Source: CAZGKX01 sp964525945
GTDB taxonomy: Bacteria; Pseudomonadota; Gammaproteobacteria; Legionellales; Legionellaceae
Length of the DNA: 39,583 nt
Reading direction: 5' to 3'
Assembly: GCA_964525945.1 (NCBI GenBank)
Contig: CAZGKX010000018.1
Coordinates: forward strand, 1 to 39,583
The notes beneath the pieces are model-generated. The model saw only the letters and a program-made list of their open reading frames with translations, did not search any database and was not told the DNA's origin. Below, piece after piece: positions 14,597 through 22,863 of this stretch (its first letter is position 1; every line of letters starts with the position of its first letter). A program made the translations under genes and the position numbers.

Positions 14597-15961
14597 ATGC
14601 AAGCGGATATTTTTTACCAAGCGACCTCTAAAAGCTCATTGCCCATTGTTTTTTTATCTAAAACTCAGTGCAACGATGACAACAGTGGTTTGACTGCCTT
14701 TGAGAAAAATTGCCTAACCACTCAGCAATTTAAAGGTGCCTTGGGGGATGTGGGTCTTATTTTCAACTCAGAAGGCAACCCTGTAAAAATTTATGTAGGG
14801 ATAGCTGACGGTAAAGAAACGTTGGCTTTAGCCCAAGCGGTGCATAAATTACCTCCAGGCACGTACCATGCTGTTGAGCCACTGTCTTTGCTGTCCATGC
14901 TGACATGGTCATTGGCACAATACCGTTTTGATCGTTATAAAACATCAAATACATTGCCGCGTGTGTTGGTGGTTGGAGGGCATTTATCAACAGTTTTAAT
15001 CAGAACCAACGCTATCTTTCTGGTTCGTGATTTAATCAACATGCCAGCCAACGACTTAAATCCCCAAACATTGGCTGACATTGCGGAAAAGGTTGCCTCA
15101 ACGCACCATGCTGAATTTAAGCAATGGGTCGGCGATGCGCTCATTGAAGAAAATTTTCCTGGCATCCATGCTGTTGGGCGCGCGGCTTCAAAAGCGCCTC
15201 GTTTGATTTCAATCGCCTGGGGGAATCCTCAGCATCCGCGCGTCACGTTGGTGGGCAAAGGGGTTTGCTTCGATTCGGGAGGCTTGGACATCAAGCCGTC
15301 CAGTGGCATGCGTTTGATGAAAAAAGACATGGGGGGAGCTGCGCAAGTGTTGGGCTTGGCGCAATGGTTGATGTCAGAGCGTTTACCGATTCGTTTGCAG
15401 GTGCTTATTCCGGCTGTAGAAAATGCGGTTGGTTCACAATCTTACCGCCCTGGGGATGTGATCACCATGCGCAATGGTCTTGCTGTTGAAATTGACAATA
15501 CCGATGCCGAGGGGCGTGTTATTTTGGCAGATGCCATTGTGAAAGCGTGTGAAGAAAAACCGGAGCTTTTATTTGATTTCGCCACGTTAACAGGGGCGGC
15601 CCGGATTGCCGTCGGCACTGAAATTGCGGCGATGTTCACAAACGATGATGCCTTAGCAGAACAGCTCGCTGCGTTTTCTAAAACCATGAACGACCCGTTA
15701 TGGCGCCTGCCTTTGTATGCGGGTTATGCCACAATGAATGATTCAACCATTGCCGATATATCCAACTCCACATCCTCATCGTATGCTGGCGCGATTACCG
15801 CTGCTTTGTTTTTGCAACGTTTTGTCGCAGAAGGGTTATCTTGGGCTCATTTTGACATCATGGCGTGGAACGTCAGCAGCAAGCCAGGCCGCCCTGAGGG
15901 AGGGGAAGCCATGGCCATGCAAACCGTGGGCGAATATTTAATCCACCGCTATGGTAAGTAA
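14597..15961 (+). CDS. M17 family leucyl aminopeptidase (paralogue 1)
   Basis: Two-zinc cytosolic aminopeptidase releasing N-terminal residues from peptides. 454 aa. The catalytic domain holds all usual residues: VGKGVCFDSGG with metal-binding Lys and Asp, the second Lys in IKPSSGM, Asp in KKDMGGAA, and NTDAEGRVILADA with Asp, Glu and Arg. The N-terminal domain (about 1-150) is short and divergent from PepA, so it resembles the PepB-like branch. The start lies 2 bases after the murJ stop, with GGAGGAA inside the end of murJ as ribosome site. It converges with holC across a palindromic repeat. It is clearly not a recent copy of pepA at 16467-17921, since similarity is limited to the catalytic half. 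Confidence 0.92.
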   Translation: MQADIFYQATSKSSLPIVFLSKTQCNDDNSGLTAFEKNCLTTQQFKGALGDVGLIFNSEGNPVKIYVGIADGKETLALAQAVHKLPPGTYHAVEPLSLLSMLTWSLAQYRFDRYKTSNTLPRVLVVGGHLSTVLIRTNAIFLVRDLINMPANDLNPQTLADIAEKVASTHHAEFKQWVGDALIEENFPGIHAVGRAASKAPRLISIAWGNPQHPRVTLVGKGVCFDSGGLDIKPSSGMRLMKKDMGGAAQVLGLAQWLMSERLPIRLQVLIPAVENAVGSQSYRPGDVITMRNGLAVEIDNTDAEGRVILADAIVKACEEKPELLFDFATLTGAARIAVGTEIAAMFTNDDALAEQLAAFSKTMNDPLWRLPLYAGYATMNDSTIADISNSTSSSYAGAITAALFLQRFVAEGLSWAHFDIMAWNVSSKPGRPEGGEAMAMQTVGEYLIHRYGK

Positions 15962-15963
15962 CA

Positions 15964-16056
15964 CCGAGCTGTGGCCGTAAGGAAGCGAAGCAGTTTGGTG
16001 TAGGAGACGAGACGCGCGCGCTCAAGGTGCGCCGTTCCCTCGCGGTCACGGCTCGG
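15964..16056. repeat. dispersed palindromic repeat, copy B (complete)
   Basis: About 93 bp bounded by CCGAGCTGTGGCC (15964-15976) and GGTCACGGCTCGG (16044-16056), which pair at 11 of 13 positions. Its left half matches copy A at 12116-12165. The right arm forms the last codons and stop of holC, so the element has supplied, or grown into, that gene's end. Structure resembles a REP/BIME or MITE-type hairpin element. Mobility is not shown. Confidence 0.65.
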
Positions 16057-16477
16057 TGAGACGGTGAGTGTGGATGTCGTAACCCTTTGTTCGGTATTCG
16101 CGATAATGGTTACGGCTTATTTCTTTGGCTTGTTCGTCATTCAGAACAATTTCCATGATCCGTTGAAAACGTGAAAAAAAAGGTTGGATCGTGGTGGCCA
16201 TGTTCAGCAAAATATCGTTATAACCACGCGGTTCGCCGCCATAGCCAATTTGCACGGCGGGCGGAGGTTCTGGGCCTTCGCCTTGTAAATTGTGTGGGAT
16301 AAAACTATCGTCCTTGTACGTCCATAACAATTCATCCAATTTTTCTGCATCGCAAGCCTGCTCACAAAAAACAAACACCGTGTGTTTACGATGGTAGGCT
16401 TTTTCAAGGAGTCGACAAGCAACGAGCCAGACATCGTGGGGCTCGTTGCTGTTCAGCAGATAAAAATCAACGCGCAT
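16046..16477 (-). CDS. holC: DNA polymerase III chi subunit
   Basis: Chi pairs with psi (HolD) in the clamp loader and contacts SSB on the lagging strand. 143 aa (E. coli 147) from ATG 16477. The family pattern is MRVDFYLLNSNE at the start, KHTVFVFCEQACDAEKLDELLWTYKDDSFIPHNL near residues 40-75, and the C-terminal RNHYREYRTKGYDIHTH. Its first 11 bases overlap the end of pepA, the common pepA-holC pairing in gammaproteobacteria. An upstream in-frame start (16504) lies deeper in pepA and does not fit the family. The last residues (LTEP) and the stop are read from the right arm of the palindromic repeat. Confidence 0.93.
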   Translation of the reverse strand: MRVDFYLLNSNEPHDVWLVACRLLEKAYHRKHTVFVFCEQACDAEKLDELLWTYKDDSFIPHNLQGEGPEPPPAVQIGYGGEPRGYNDILLNMATTIQPFFSRFQRIMEIVLNDEQAKEISRNHYREYRTKGYDIHTHRLTEP

Positions 16478-17921
16478 CGGCAATTTGACGCAAGAGTTGA
16501 ACAAGCAATGGTACGGGACGTCCAGTTGCGCAGTTATTTTTACCGCTAACCCAGGCTGTTCCTGCGATATCCAGATGTGCCCAGCGGTATTTTTCTGTAA
16601 ACCGCGATAAGAAACACGCCGCTGTGACGCTGCCCGCGCTTCTATCGAATGAAGAATTGATCATATCGGCAATGGGGCTGTCCAAGGCTTCTTGATAAGC
16701 GTCTTCCAAGGGCAGACGCCATGCTTTGTCTTCGCTTTCTCGCGCGGCAGTGTGGATCATCTCGGCAAGTTCCTCATCTTTGGTCATAAAACCAGAATTC
16801 ACATGCCCCAAGGCAATGATGACTGCCCCCGTTAGGGTTGCAATATCAATCACAATGCTGGGTTTGAAGCGTTCAATGTACGTCAACGTATCAGCAAGAA
16901 CCAAGCGGCCTTCAGCGTCGGTGTTGATGATTTCAATGGTTTGACCGGACAAACTCGTCACGATATCGCCGGGTTTAACCGCGGAACCACTGGGCATGTT
17001 TTCAGCACAAGCCAACATACCAATCACATTGATCGGTAATTTTAATAAAGCACAGGCTTTAAGCGTCCCCAAGACACTGGCAGCGCCGCCCATGTCGTAT
17101 TTCATTTCGTTCATTCCTGGCGGGCTTTTTAATGAAATACCACCTGAATCAAACGTAATGCCTTTACCGACTAATACTATGGGTGGCATTTTGTCACTGG
17201 CACCCTTGTATTGGATGCCAACAAGTTGTGGTGGCTGTTGGCTACCTTGAGCTACGGCAAGCAAGGCACCCATGCCCATTTGTTGCATTTCATCCCGATT
17301 GAGAACTTTGGTTTGCAGTTTATCATGCGATTGTGCCAACGCTATGGCTTGCTCGGCAAGGTAGGTGGGCGTGCAAACATTCGCAGGCAAATTCACTAAA
17401 TTGCGCGTAAATCGGATGCCTTCGGCAATGGCCTCTGCTGTCGAAACAGCATTGGTGGTGGCGCCAGGCACGCAGAAATGAAGGGTTTGTAAGCGGTGGG
17501 GTTGGGGTTTTTTACGTTTAAACTCTAAAAATTGATAACATTGATCTTCAAATTTCAAAAGCATTTGTTGCACTTGCCAGTCGGGGGTACGTTGGGCAAG
17601 CAAAGGCATACAAATGGTTGCAGAATTCACTTTTTGTTTTAGTAAAACGCACGTCGCTTCGGCAATGCGTTTGGACAATTGCTCGGCTGTAAAAGCTGCT
17701 TCATCACCGCAGTGGATCAAAAGAAGGCTGTGGTTATCCACATCCGCCTGAAAGGCTGTGTCCCCGCACTCAACCAATTTTTCAGCCACACGATTTACTA
17801 AATTATTGTGTTGTTTGTTGATTTGTTTCGCAATTTCAGGCAACGCCACGTTACCAAAAAAGCCAATGACCAAGCATTCGCTGGTGGTTAATGACGGTTT
17901 CGAGATAAGTCCATAATTCAT
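16467..17921 (-). CDS. pepA: leucyl aminopeptidase PepA (M17)
   Basis: Hexameric two-zinc aminopeptidase; in E. coli it is also a DNA-binding accessory factor for Xer recombination and carAB control. 484 aa (E. coli 503). Metal and active-site residues are all present: VGKGITFDSGG, SLKSPPGMNEMKYDMGGAA, NTDAEGRLVLADT. The N-terminal 160 residues form the usual macrodomain-like part. Start ATG 17921 follows AGGAAG. The end overlaps the holC start. Divergent from lptF, a widely kept arrangement (pepA facing lptFG). Whether the DNA-binding surface of E. coli PepA is kept cannot be judged here. Confidence 0.96.
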   Translation of the reverse strand: MNYGLISKPSLTTSECLVIGFFGNVALPEIAKQINKQHNNLVNRVAEKLVECGDTAFQADVDNHSLLLIHCGDEAAFTAEQLSKRIAEATCVLLKQKVNSATICMPLLAQRTPDWQVQQMLLKFEDQCYQFLEFKRKKPQPHRLQTLHFCVPGATTNAVSTAEAIAEGIRFTRNLVNLPANVCTPTYLAEQAIALAQSHDKLQTKVLNRDEMQQMGMGALLAVAQGSQQPPQLVGIQYKGASDKMPPIVLVGKGITFDSGGISLKSPPGMNEMKYDMGGAASVLGTLKACALLKLPINVIGMLACAENMPSGSAVKPGDIVTSLSGQTIEIINTDAEGRLVLADTLTYIERFKPSIVIDIATLTGAVIIALGHVNSGFMTKDEELAEMIHTAARESEDKAWRLPLEDAYQEALDSPIADMINSSFDRSAGSVTAACFLSRFTEKYRWAHLDIAGTAWVSGKNNCATGRPVPLLVQLLRQIADAR

Positions 17922-18005
17922 TTTTTCTTCCTGAGCTGCTTGAAAAATGTTATTTTACCTAGAGTTTTTTGTTATATCTACTTAAATTTAAGGCACCTAC
18001 GACTC

Positions 18006-19082
18006 GTGGTCATTTTTCGATATCTGGCAAAAGAAGTCTTTGTTACGCTGGTGGCGTTAACGTCTATTTTATTGCTGATTTTTATGAGCAATCAAGTGGT
18101 TATCTATTTGAATCGTGCTGCCAGTGGTACTATTCCTGGTGTATTGATCATGAAACTCATGATGCTAGAGCTGCCAAATCTACTGGGCCTATTGCTTCCG
18201 CTTGGTTTTTACGTTTCTGTATTGTTGGCCTATGGTCGCATGTATGCAGAAAGCGAAATGATTGTATTGCAAGCCTGCGGATATGGCCCCAATCAATTGT
18301 TAAAACACACGTTTTATATGGCACTTATCGTGGCTTTGTTCACCAGCGTAATGATTTGGACAAGCCCCTTGATTGCCTTCGAACGGGCAAAATTACTGCA
18401 AACAACGGGCATTCAAACCTTGATACAAACCATCGTGCCTGGACGCTTTCGCGCCATGTCGGGCGGCAAGCAAGTGTTTTACGTTGAAGCGATGGGTCGT
18501 GATCACACCCAAGCGTCAAATATTTTTTTAGCACGGCAAACCCAAAAATCTGGAAAAGATCAATGGGATATCGTCTGGGCAGATAAAGCGTTTGTGGAGA
18601 CGGACGGCAAAACCCATGAAGATTACCTTATTTTAGAGCAGGGCAAGCAATACCAAGGCAACCCCGGGCAGGCCGATTACCAAATTGCTGAGTTTGAGCA
18701 ATACAAAGCGCGCCTACCTCATCCGAACATGACCGTTAAAAATGATATTCGTACCGTGAACTTGCGCCAGTTGTTACCGTTTAATAACCCCGATCGAGCA
18801 AAAGCAGCGGAATTGCAATGGCGTATTTCTGTCCCACTGATGGTGTTGACATTAACGTTGATCGGCGTGCCGTTGAGTCGCGTTAATCCGCGCGCAGGGA
18901 AGTACGCGAAACTGTTGCCTGCGATTGTTCTCTATATTCTCTACGCAAATTTTATGTTTATCGCTCGTGATTGGTTGGCGGCGGGGAAAATTCCGGTTTG
19001 GATCGGTATGTGGTGGCTGCATGTTGCAATTGCTGCAATCGGGCTACTGTTGATTTGGCGTAACCAAGTGAAGCTGTCATGA
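18006..19082 (+). CDS. lptF: LPS export permease LptF
   Basis: With LptG it forms the transmembrane part of the LptB2FG ABC transporter that extracts LPS from the inner membrane. The GTG at 18006 is chosen because it gives MVIFRYLAKEV, aligning with the E. coli start MIIIRYLVRET; the longer TTG start at 17940 adds residues not seen in the family. 358 aa. Six hydrophobic segments: three in the first 130 residues, a periplasmic jellyroll-like domain about 130-270, and three at the C-terminus. The motif RISVPLMVLTLTLIGVPLSRVNPRAGK is typical. Overlaps lptG by ATGA. Only a weak AAGG precedes the start. Confidence 0.93.
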   Translation: MVIFRYLAKEVFVTLVALTSILLLIFMSNQVVIYLNRAASGTIPGVLIMKLMMLELPNLLGLLLPLGFYVSVLLAYGRMYAESEMIVLQACGYGPNQLLKHTFYMALIVALFTSVMIWTSPLIAFERAKLLQTTGIQTLIQTIVPGRFRAMSGGKQVFYVEAMGRDHTQASNIFLARQTQKSGKDQWDIVWADKAFVETDGKTHEDYLILEQGKQYQGNPGQADYQIAEFEQYKARLPHPNMTVKNDIRTVNLRQLLPFNNPDRAKAAELQWRISVPLMVLTLTLIGVPLSRVNPRAGKYAKLLPAIVLYILYANFMFIARDWLAAGKIPVWIGMWWLHVAIAAIGLLLIWRNQVKLS

Positions 19083-20143
19083 AACTTATCGAACGGTATA
19101 TCGCAAAAACAGTGTTGGCGGCCATTGGTTTGGTGACGTTGATGTTAGCGGGTTTGCAGTTGTTTATTTTATTTGTCAATCAACTGGGGGATTTGGGGAA
19201 AGGGGATTATGGCATCGTCGATGCAATGTTTTACGTTTTATTCGATATGCCTTACGAAGTGTATTTGTTTTTTCCGATGGCTAGCTTGTTGGGTTGTTTG
19301 ATTGGGCTTGGTATGTTGGCCAATCACCGTGAATTGATTGTCATCCGCGCTTCTGGCATGTCCATATGGCAAATTACATTGGCGGTGTTAAAAGTGGCTT
19401 TATTGGTCGTCACCGTGGTCACGGCGGTGAGTGAATTGTTTATACCGAGCTTGGTGCGCTATGCCAACGATCAAAAATTACAAGCGATGAGTGGTGGGCA
19501 AACGCTTCGTACTGCAAAAGGGATTTGGATTCGCAATCAAAATGATTTTATTTCAATTGCCACGATTCTTTCCAATAACCAATTGTTGCATGTCAATCAA
19601 TTTCATTTTGATGCTACACACCATTTGCGTTATGCACGGAGCATAGAAAAAATTGAACACGTGAACGGCATTTGGCATGCTTATGGAGTAGCGGAAACGA
19701 ACATCCAGGATACGGAGGTGAAGGCCACTTATAAACCCAGTTTAATCTGGGAGGTGCAGTTGAAACCTAGCATCCTGAGTGTGAGCAGCAGTGAACCGGA
19801 TGAAATGACTTTGTTGCAAATACATCAATTTTTAAAAGCGCAAAAACAAAGTAAACAAGTGGTGTCCAATTATCAATTGGTTTATTGGCAACGTGTCATT
19901 CAGCCCTTGACCACGGCTGTGATGATGATGTTAGCAATCCCCTTTATTTTTGGACCTTTGCGTTCATCGACCATGGGTTCAAAATTATTGGTGGGGGCCA
20001 CCATGGGATTTGGTTTTCATATTTTGAATCGTTTTTTGGGTTCTGTCAGCCAAGTGTACCAATTGCCGCCTTTTATAGCGGCCATTGGCCCCACGCTGCT
20101 CTTTGCTGCTTTGGGTGTTTATTTAATGCGCCGGGTGAGGTAA
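19079..20143 (+). CDS. lptG: LPS export permease LptG
   Basis: Partner of LptF in the LptB2FG LPS exporter of the inner membrane. 354 aa (E. coli 360). Three N-terminal membrane segments (MKLIERYIAKTVLAAIGLV..., LFILFVNQLGDLGKGDYG, MASLLGCLIGLGMLANHRELIVIRASG with the coupling-helix-like stretch), a periplasmic domain about 125-260, and three C-terminal segments (PLTTAVMMMLAIPFIFGPLRSSTMG). Starts inside the end of lptF (ATGA overlap). The stop lies 3 bases from the stop of a convergent small gene. The presence of lptFG shows an LPS-bearing Gram-negative. Confidence 0.96.
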   Translation: MKLIERYIAKTVLAAIGLVTLMLAGLQLFILFVNQLGDLGKGDYGIVDAMFYVLFDMPYEVYLFFPMASLLGCLIGLGMLANHRELIVIRASGMSIWQITLAVLKVALLVVTVVTAVSELFIPSLVRYANDQKLQAMSGGQTLRTAKGIWIRNQNDFISIATILSNNQLLHVNQFHFDATHHLRYARSIEKIEHVNGIWHAYGVAETNIQDTEVKATYKPSLIWEVQLKPSILSVSSSEPDEMTLLQIHQFLKAQKQSKQVVSNYQLVYWQRVIQPLTTAVMMMLAIPFIFGPLRSSTMGSKLLVGATMGFGFHILNRFLGSVSQVYQLPPFIAAIGPTLLFAALGVYLMRRVR

Positions 20144-20146
20144 TGA

Positions 20147-20437
20147 TCACTCCGCGGCGTCCACCCATTCTGATAAAACACTGATGATTTTGCGGGCTTG
20201 ATCGTTGCTTGAAATATTAAATTTTGATTTTTGCCAATATTGATTGTTACGTTTTTGATAACGCCGAATGGAGTATTTCACCGCTCCAAACTCTTGCTTG
20301 GCATTTTCCCACTCTTGGTAACGGTATATGATGGTTGTCCATGCACCTTTTGATAAAACGTGTTTACCCAATTCCTTTACCTTTTCAATGTTGTCTTCGC
20401 TAAAGGCAATGGTTAAATCATCAATTGTTTCACTCAT
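20147..20437 (-). CDS. small conserved-looking cytoplasmic protein, function unknown
   Basis: 96 aa, charged, no signal or membrane segment. The centre reads VLSKGAWTTIIYRYQEWENAKQEF followed by KYSIRRYQKRN and SKFNISSNDQARKII. I have the impression of a widespread family of about 90-100 aa with the pattern (K/R)GxWTTxxxxYQ...SIRRYxK...SKFNISSxxQA, which suggests a small beta-sheet plus helix, but I know of no function. It lies 38 bp behind the DUF2845 gene on the same strand and could share its transcript. It ends 3 bases from the lptG stop. Confidence 0.75.
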   Translation of the reverse strand: MSETIDDLTIAFSEDNIEKVKELGKHVLSKGAWTTIIYRYQEWENAKQEFGAVKYSIRRYQKRNNQYWQKSKFNISSNDQARKIISVLSEWVDAAE

Positions 20438-20475
20438 TCAAAAAACTCCAAATTACGCCAGAAAGCGTCAATAAA

Positions 20476-21051
20476 TTAATCAATGGATTGTAGTTGGCCG
20501 TTAACAAATGTCAAGCTGAAAAGGGGTTGATATTGATTGACTTGGTAAATCCATATTTCGGGTTTCGCACTACTGGGCAGAGGCTTATTGATATAAGTAT
20601 TGTTGACCATGGAGGGTGACCCACACGCTGAATATACCTTACCGACATCATCACCGATTTGCAAACCGATGCCTCCGCAAAGCGTGCTGGCATTGGCGCT
20701 GGAGCCATTGATATTGATGCCTTGCACCTTATTATCAATGACATCAACAGAAAGGCTGACTCCTGTGGAGCCGCTGGGCAATGAAAACATGGTATAAACG
20801 GGCGTTAATCCTTGGTAAATCGCGCCTTGATTGAGTGTGGTATAAATGAGTTGCACCACTGGGATGCGTTCCACCACGGGGTTGTTGCCTGTTTTTTTGA
20901 CCACGGGTTGCCCGCATGCAGCAATGACATCATCTTGGGTCATGCCAACATTGATGTACTGATGATTGCCTGGGCAATACATCGATTGTGCTGCAAACGC
21001 ACCAAAGGGCATGAGGACGCTGGTAAAAATACCCAGAATGTGTTTTTTCAT
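20476..21051 (-). CDS. exported DUF2845-type protein
   Basis: 191 aa with a signal peptide (GIFTSVLMPFGAFAAQS, cleavage near residue 20), hence periplasmic. It holds two related motifs: INVGMTQDDVIAACGQPVVKK near residues 33-55 and LQIGDDVGKVYSACGSPSMV near residues 130-150, each GxxxxxVxxACGxP. This pattern is seen in DUF2845 proteins, frequent in Legionella and relatives, and recalls the SmpA/BamE-like fold. The four cysteines (one after the signal peptide, one per motif, one in STLCGG) may form disulfides. The function is unknown. It lies between yggT and a small gene on the same strand. Confidence 0.7.
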   Translation of the reverse strand: MKKHILGIFTSVLMPFGAFAAQSMYCPGNHQYINVGMTQDDVIAACGQPVVKKTGNNPVVERIPVVQLIYTTLNQGAIYQGLTPVYTMFSLPSGSTGVSLSVDVIDNKVQGININGSSANASTLCGGIGLQIGDDVGKVYSACGSPSMVNNTYINKPLPSSAKPEIWIYQVNQYQPLFSLTFVNGQLQSID

Positions 21052-21113
21052 AAACGTTCCAATGCATGGTTATTGATCATAAGTATAGCTGTGCTCCGAT
21101 TTTTTGCATGTTA

Positions 21114-21689
21114 TTAAATTAAATGCAAAGGCAAGGATGAGCTAATAAACAGCGTAATGATTTTTAAGAACAGCATAGCCAGTATTGGGGAAAAATCAAA
21201 GCCAGCAATATCGGGAATGAGACGTTTAGCCCGTTTTAAGAGCGGTTCTGTGACCAAATACAAAATATCGGCAATGGGATGTTGCCATCGTGGATTGACC
21301 CAACTCATGATCACACGGATTAAAATCGCATAGAACAATAAATCACAAGGTTGCACAATTAAATCTGCGACCACGTACGCGCACAAAAGCAGTACGGGCA
21401 TCATTGTTCCTAGCAATAAATACCCAAACGCTATAAATTTGGCAAATTCGATGATGACCAGCACTGTGAAGCAAGGCCAGTCATAGCGACTCAAGCGTTT
21501 TCCTTTAGTGTGCAACAAACTTTGAAAAGGTGAAACCAATGGATCGGAAAAGCGATGTATGGCTTGATTGATGGGGTGCAGAGCGCTGACTCGGCAATAG
21601 CGCAACCCTAACCTGGCCCATACAATAAATATCAGTAAACTAAAAAAGAGTGATATTAAAAAGTAACCGACGGAAATAAACCCTGCCAT
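21114..21689 (-). CDS. yggT: YggT family integral membrane protein
   Basis: 191 aa with two repeats of the YggT unit, each with a hydrophobic hairpin: residues about 8-80 (YFLISLFFSLLIFIVWARLGLRY then HRFSDPLVSPFQSLL) and about 100-185 (DLLFYAILIRVIMSWVNP then LVTEPLLKRAKRLIPDIAGFDFSPILAML). The P-x-x-P-x-(K/R) type turn and DFSPI signature are typical. The family is linked to osmotic tolerance and, in other lineages, to division or thylakoid processes; the molecular role is unclear. It starts 3 bases after proC, the usual proC-yggT order. Confidence 0.92.
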   Translation of the reverse strand: MAGFISVGYFLISLFFSLLIFIVWARLGLRYCRVSALHPINQAIHRFSDPLVSPFQSLLHTKGKRLSRYDWPCFTVLVIIEFAKFIAFGYLLLGTMMPVLLLCAYVVADLIVQPCDLLFYAILIRVIMSWVNPRWQHPIADILYLVTEPLLKRAKRLIPDIAGFDFSPILAMLFLKIITLFISSSLPLHLI

Positions 21690-21692
21690 GTT

Positions 21693-22490
21693 CTAGCCTC
21701 CATGATGGTGATTGAGTGTTTGAGCGCGTTCATAAGCTGCCTGCATAGCAGCACAAATGATGTGTTCGAAACCTTGTTGTTGAAATTTTTGAAGTGCTGC
21801 TTCTGTGGTGCCGCCGCGTGAAGTGACGCTCTTTCTTAAATGTTCCAGAGGTACATTACCGTCCGCTGTTAAACACAAGGCACCTTTCACGGTTTGCAAA
21901 GCAAAATCTTTGGCTGTGTCCTCGGCCAATCCTAATTGTATGGCGCCTTTAATCATGGCCTCAATGAATAAAAACACATAAGCAGGCCCACTGCCAGAAA
22001 ATGCAGTGAATGCATCCATTGCGTTTTCATCGGCAAGCCATGTGGTCACACCCAGTTGTTTAAATAGGCATTCAGCCTGATTTTTTTGTTGTTCAGTCAC
22101 GTAGCGATTGGAAAATAAAGGGGTTGCGGATTGTTTGTATTGAGCGGCTATGTTTGGCATGGCACGAACAAGAGCCACAGGCGTGTTAAGGTGGTGAGAA
22201 AACCATGCTGTGTCTAAGCCTGCTGCCACAGAAACAATCAAACAAGTGCTGGATAAATGCGGCTTTATTTCAGCAAGAACCTCGGCCATTTTAGCCGGTT
22301 TTACGGCAAGAATAATCATGTTTGCATGGGCAACTAGGGAACGATTGCTGGCGTAAGTAAACACGCCCTGCGGCGTTACACCCGCGGTTAAGGAGGGTGC
22401 GCTGACATGCAAGACCAAAGATGGAATGTCGATCAAGCCTTTGACCATCGCTTTTGCCATATTGCCAAATCCAATAATACCAACGTTCAT
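21693..22490 (-). CDS. proC: pyrroline-5-carboxylate reductase
   Basis: Last step of proline synthesis: reduces pyrroline-5-carboxylate to proline with NAD(P)H. 265 aa (E. coli 269). Rossmann motif GIIGFGNMAKAM at residues 4-15; ILAVKPAKMAEVL near 60; VRAMPNIAA near 118; the C-terminal substrate-binding helix pattern FSGSGPAYVFLFIEAM near 165 and LRKSVTSRGGTTEAAL near 225. Start ATG 22490 follows AAGGCAAG. Cotranscribed with yggT. The usual upstream partner yggS is separated from it by an opposite-strand orphan gene. Confidence 0.97.
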   Translation of the reverse strand: MNVGIIGFGNMAKAMVKGLIDIPSLVLHVSAPSLTAGVTPQGVFTYASNRSLVAHANMIILAVKPAKMAEVLAEIKPHLSSTCLIVSVAAGLDTAWFSHHLNTPVALVRAMPNIAAQYKQSATPLFSNRYVTEQQKNQAECLFKQLGVTTWLADENAMDAFTAFSGSGPAYVFLFIEAMIKGAIQLGLAEDTAKDFALQTVKGALCLTADGNVPLEHLRKSVTSRGGTTEAALQKFQQQGFEHIICAAMQAAYERAQTLNHHHGG

Positions 22491-22495
22491 TTTTC

Positions 22496-22522
22496 TTGCC
22501 TTTTAATCAAATGGTCTATAAT
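22496..22522 (+). promoter_or_regulatory. possible promoter of the orphan gene
   Basis: A perfect TATAAT at 22517-22522 lies 57 bp before the orphan start. The nearest -35-like hexamer, TTGCCT (22496-22501), gives a short 15-bp spacer, so the pair is only a moderate candidate. It overlaps the ribosome site of the divergent proC. Confidence 0.35.
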
Positions 22523-22578
22523 TACATAAGCTGCTTTATTTATGGTATTTCGTGTGCACATTTGAGGAGGATCATACC

Positions 22579-22860
22579 ATGCCTGGTTTAGGAAGAGGAC
22601 TTTTAGATGAGTCAAAAGACAAATTAGAAGAAAACGAGCAAACCGTGAGCTCCAACCCCTTGGTTGACCATGGTGATGCAGAGGCCGGGCATTATAAAGC
22701 GATGGGTGAGCATGAAAAACCGTCCACCAGTTGGGTCAATACTTTTTTTTCCTACATTCATCCTAAAAAAGCAGAACCAAAAAATCCAAATCCTTTAAAA
22801 GAGAGTTTGCTCAGCGAGGAAGAAAAAGAACAGGCTAAAGGCGATCACCCTTCGCCTTAA
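22579..22860 (+). CDS. small hydrophilic orphan protein, unknown
   Basis: 93 aa from ATG 22579, which has an excellent GAGGAGG site eight bases upstream, so it is very likely translated. The protein is charged and probably disordered: MPGLGRGLLDESKDKLEENE, a middle HGDAEAGHYKAMGEHEK, one aromatic patch (STSWVNTFFSYIHPKK), then PKNPNPLKESLLSEEEKEQA and a C-terminal HPSP. No signal peptide or membrane segment. I recognise no family. It lies on the strand opposite to the yggS-proC-yggT set and sits between yggS and proC, with its stop 3 bases from the yggS stop. The hydrophilic, E-rich tail would be compatible with a secreted effector, but this is speculation. Confidence 0.65.
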   Translation: MPGLGRGLLDESKDKLEENEQTVSSNPLVDHGDAEAGHYKAMGEHEKPSTSWVNTFFSYIHPKKAEPKNPNPLKESLLSEEEKEQAKGDHPSP

Positions 22861-22863
22861 TAA

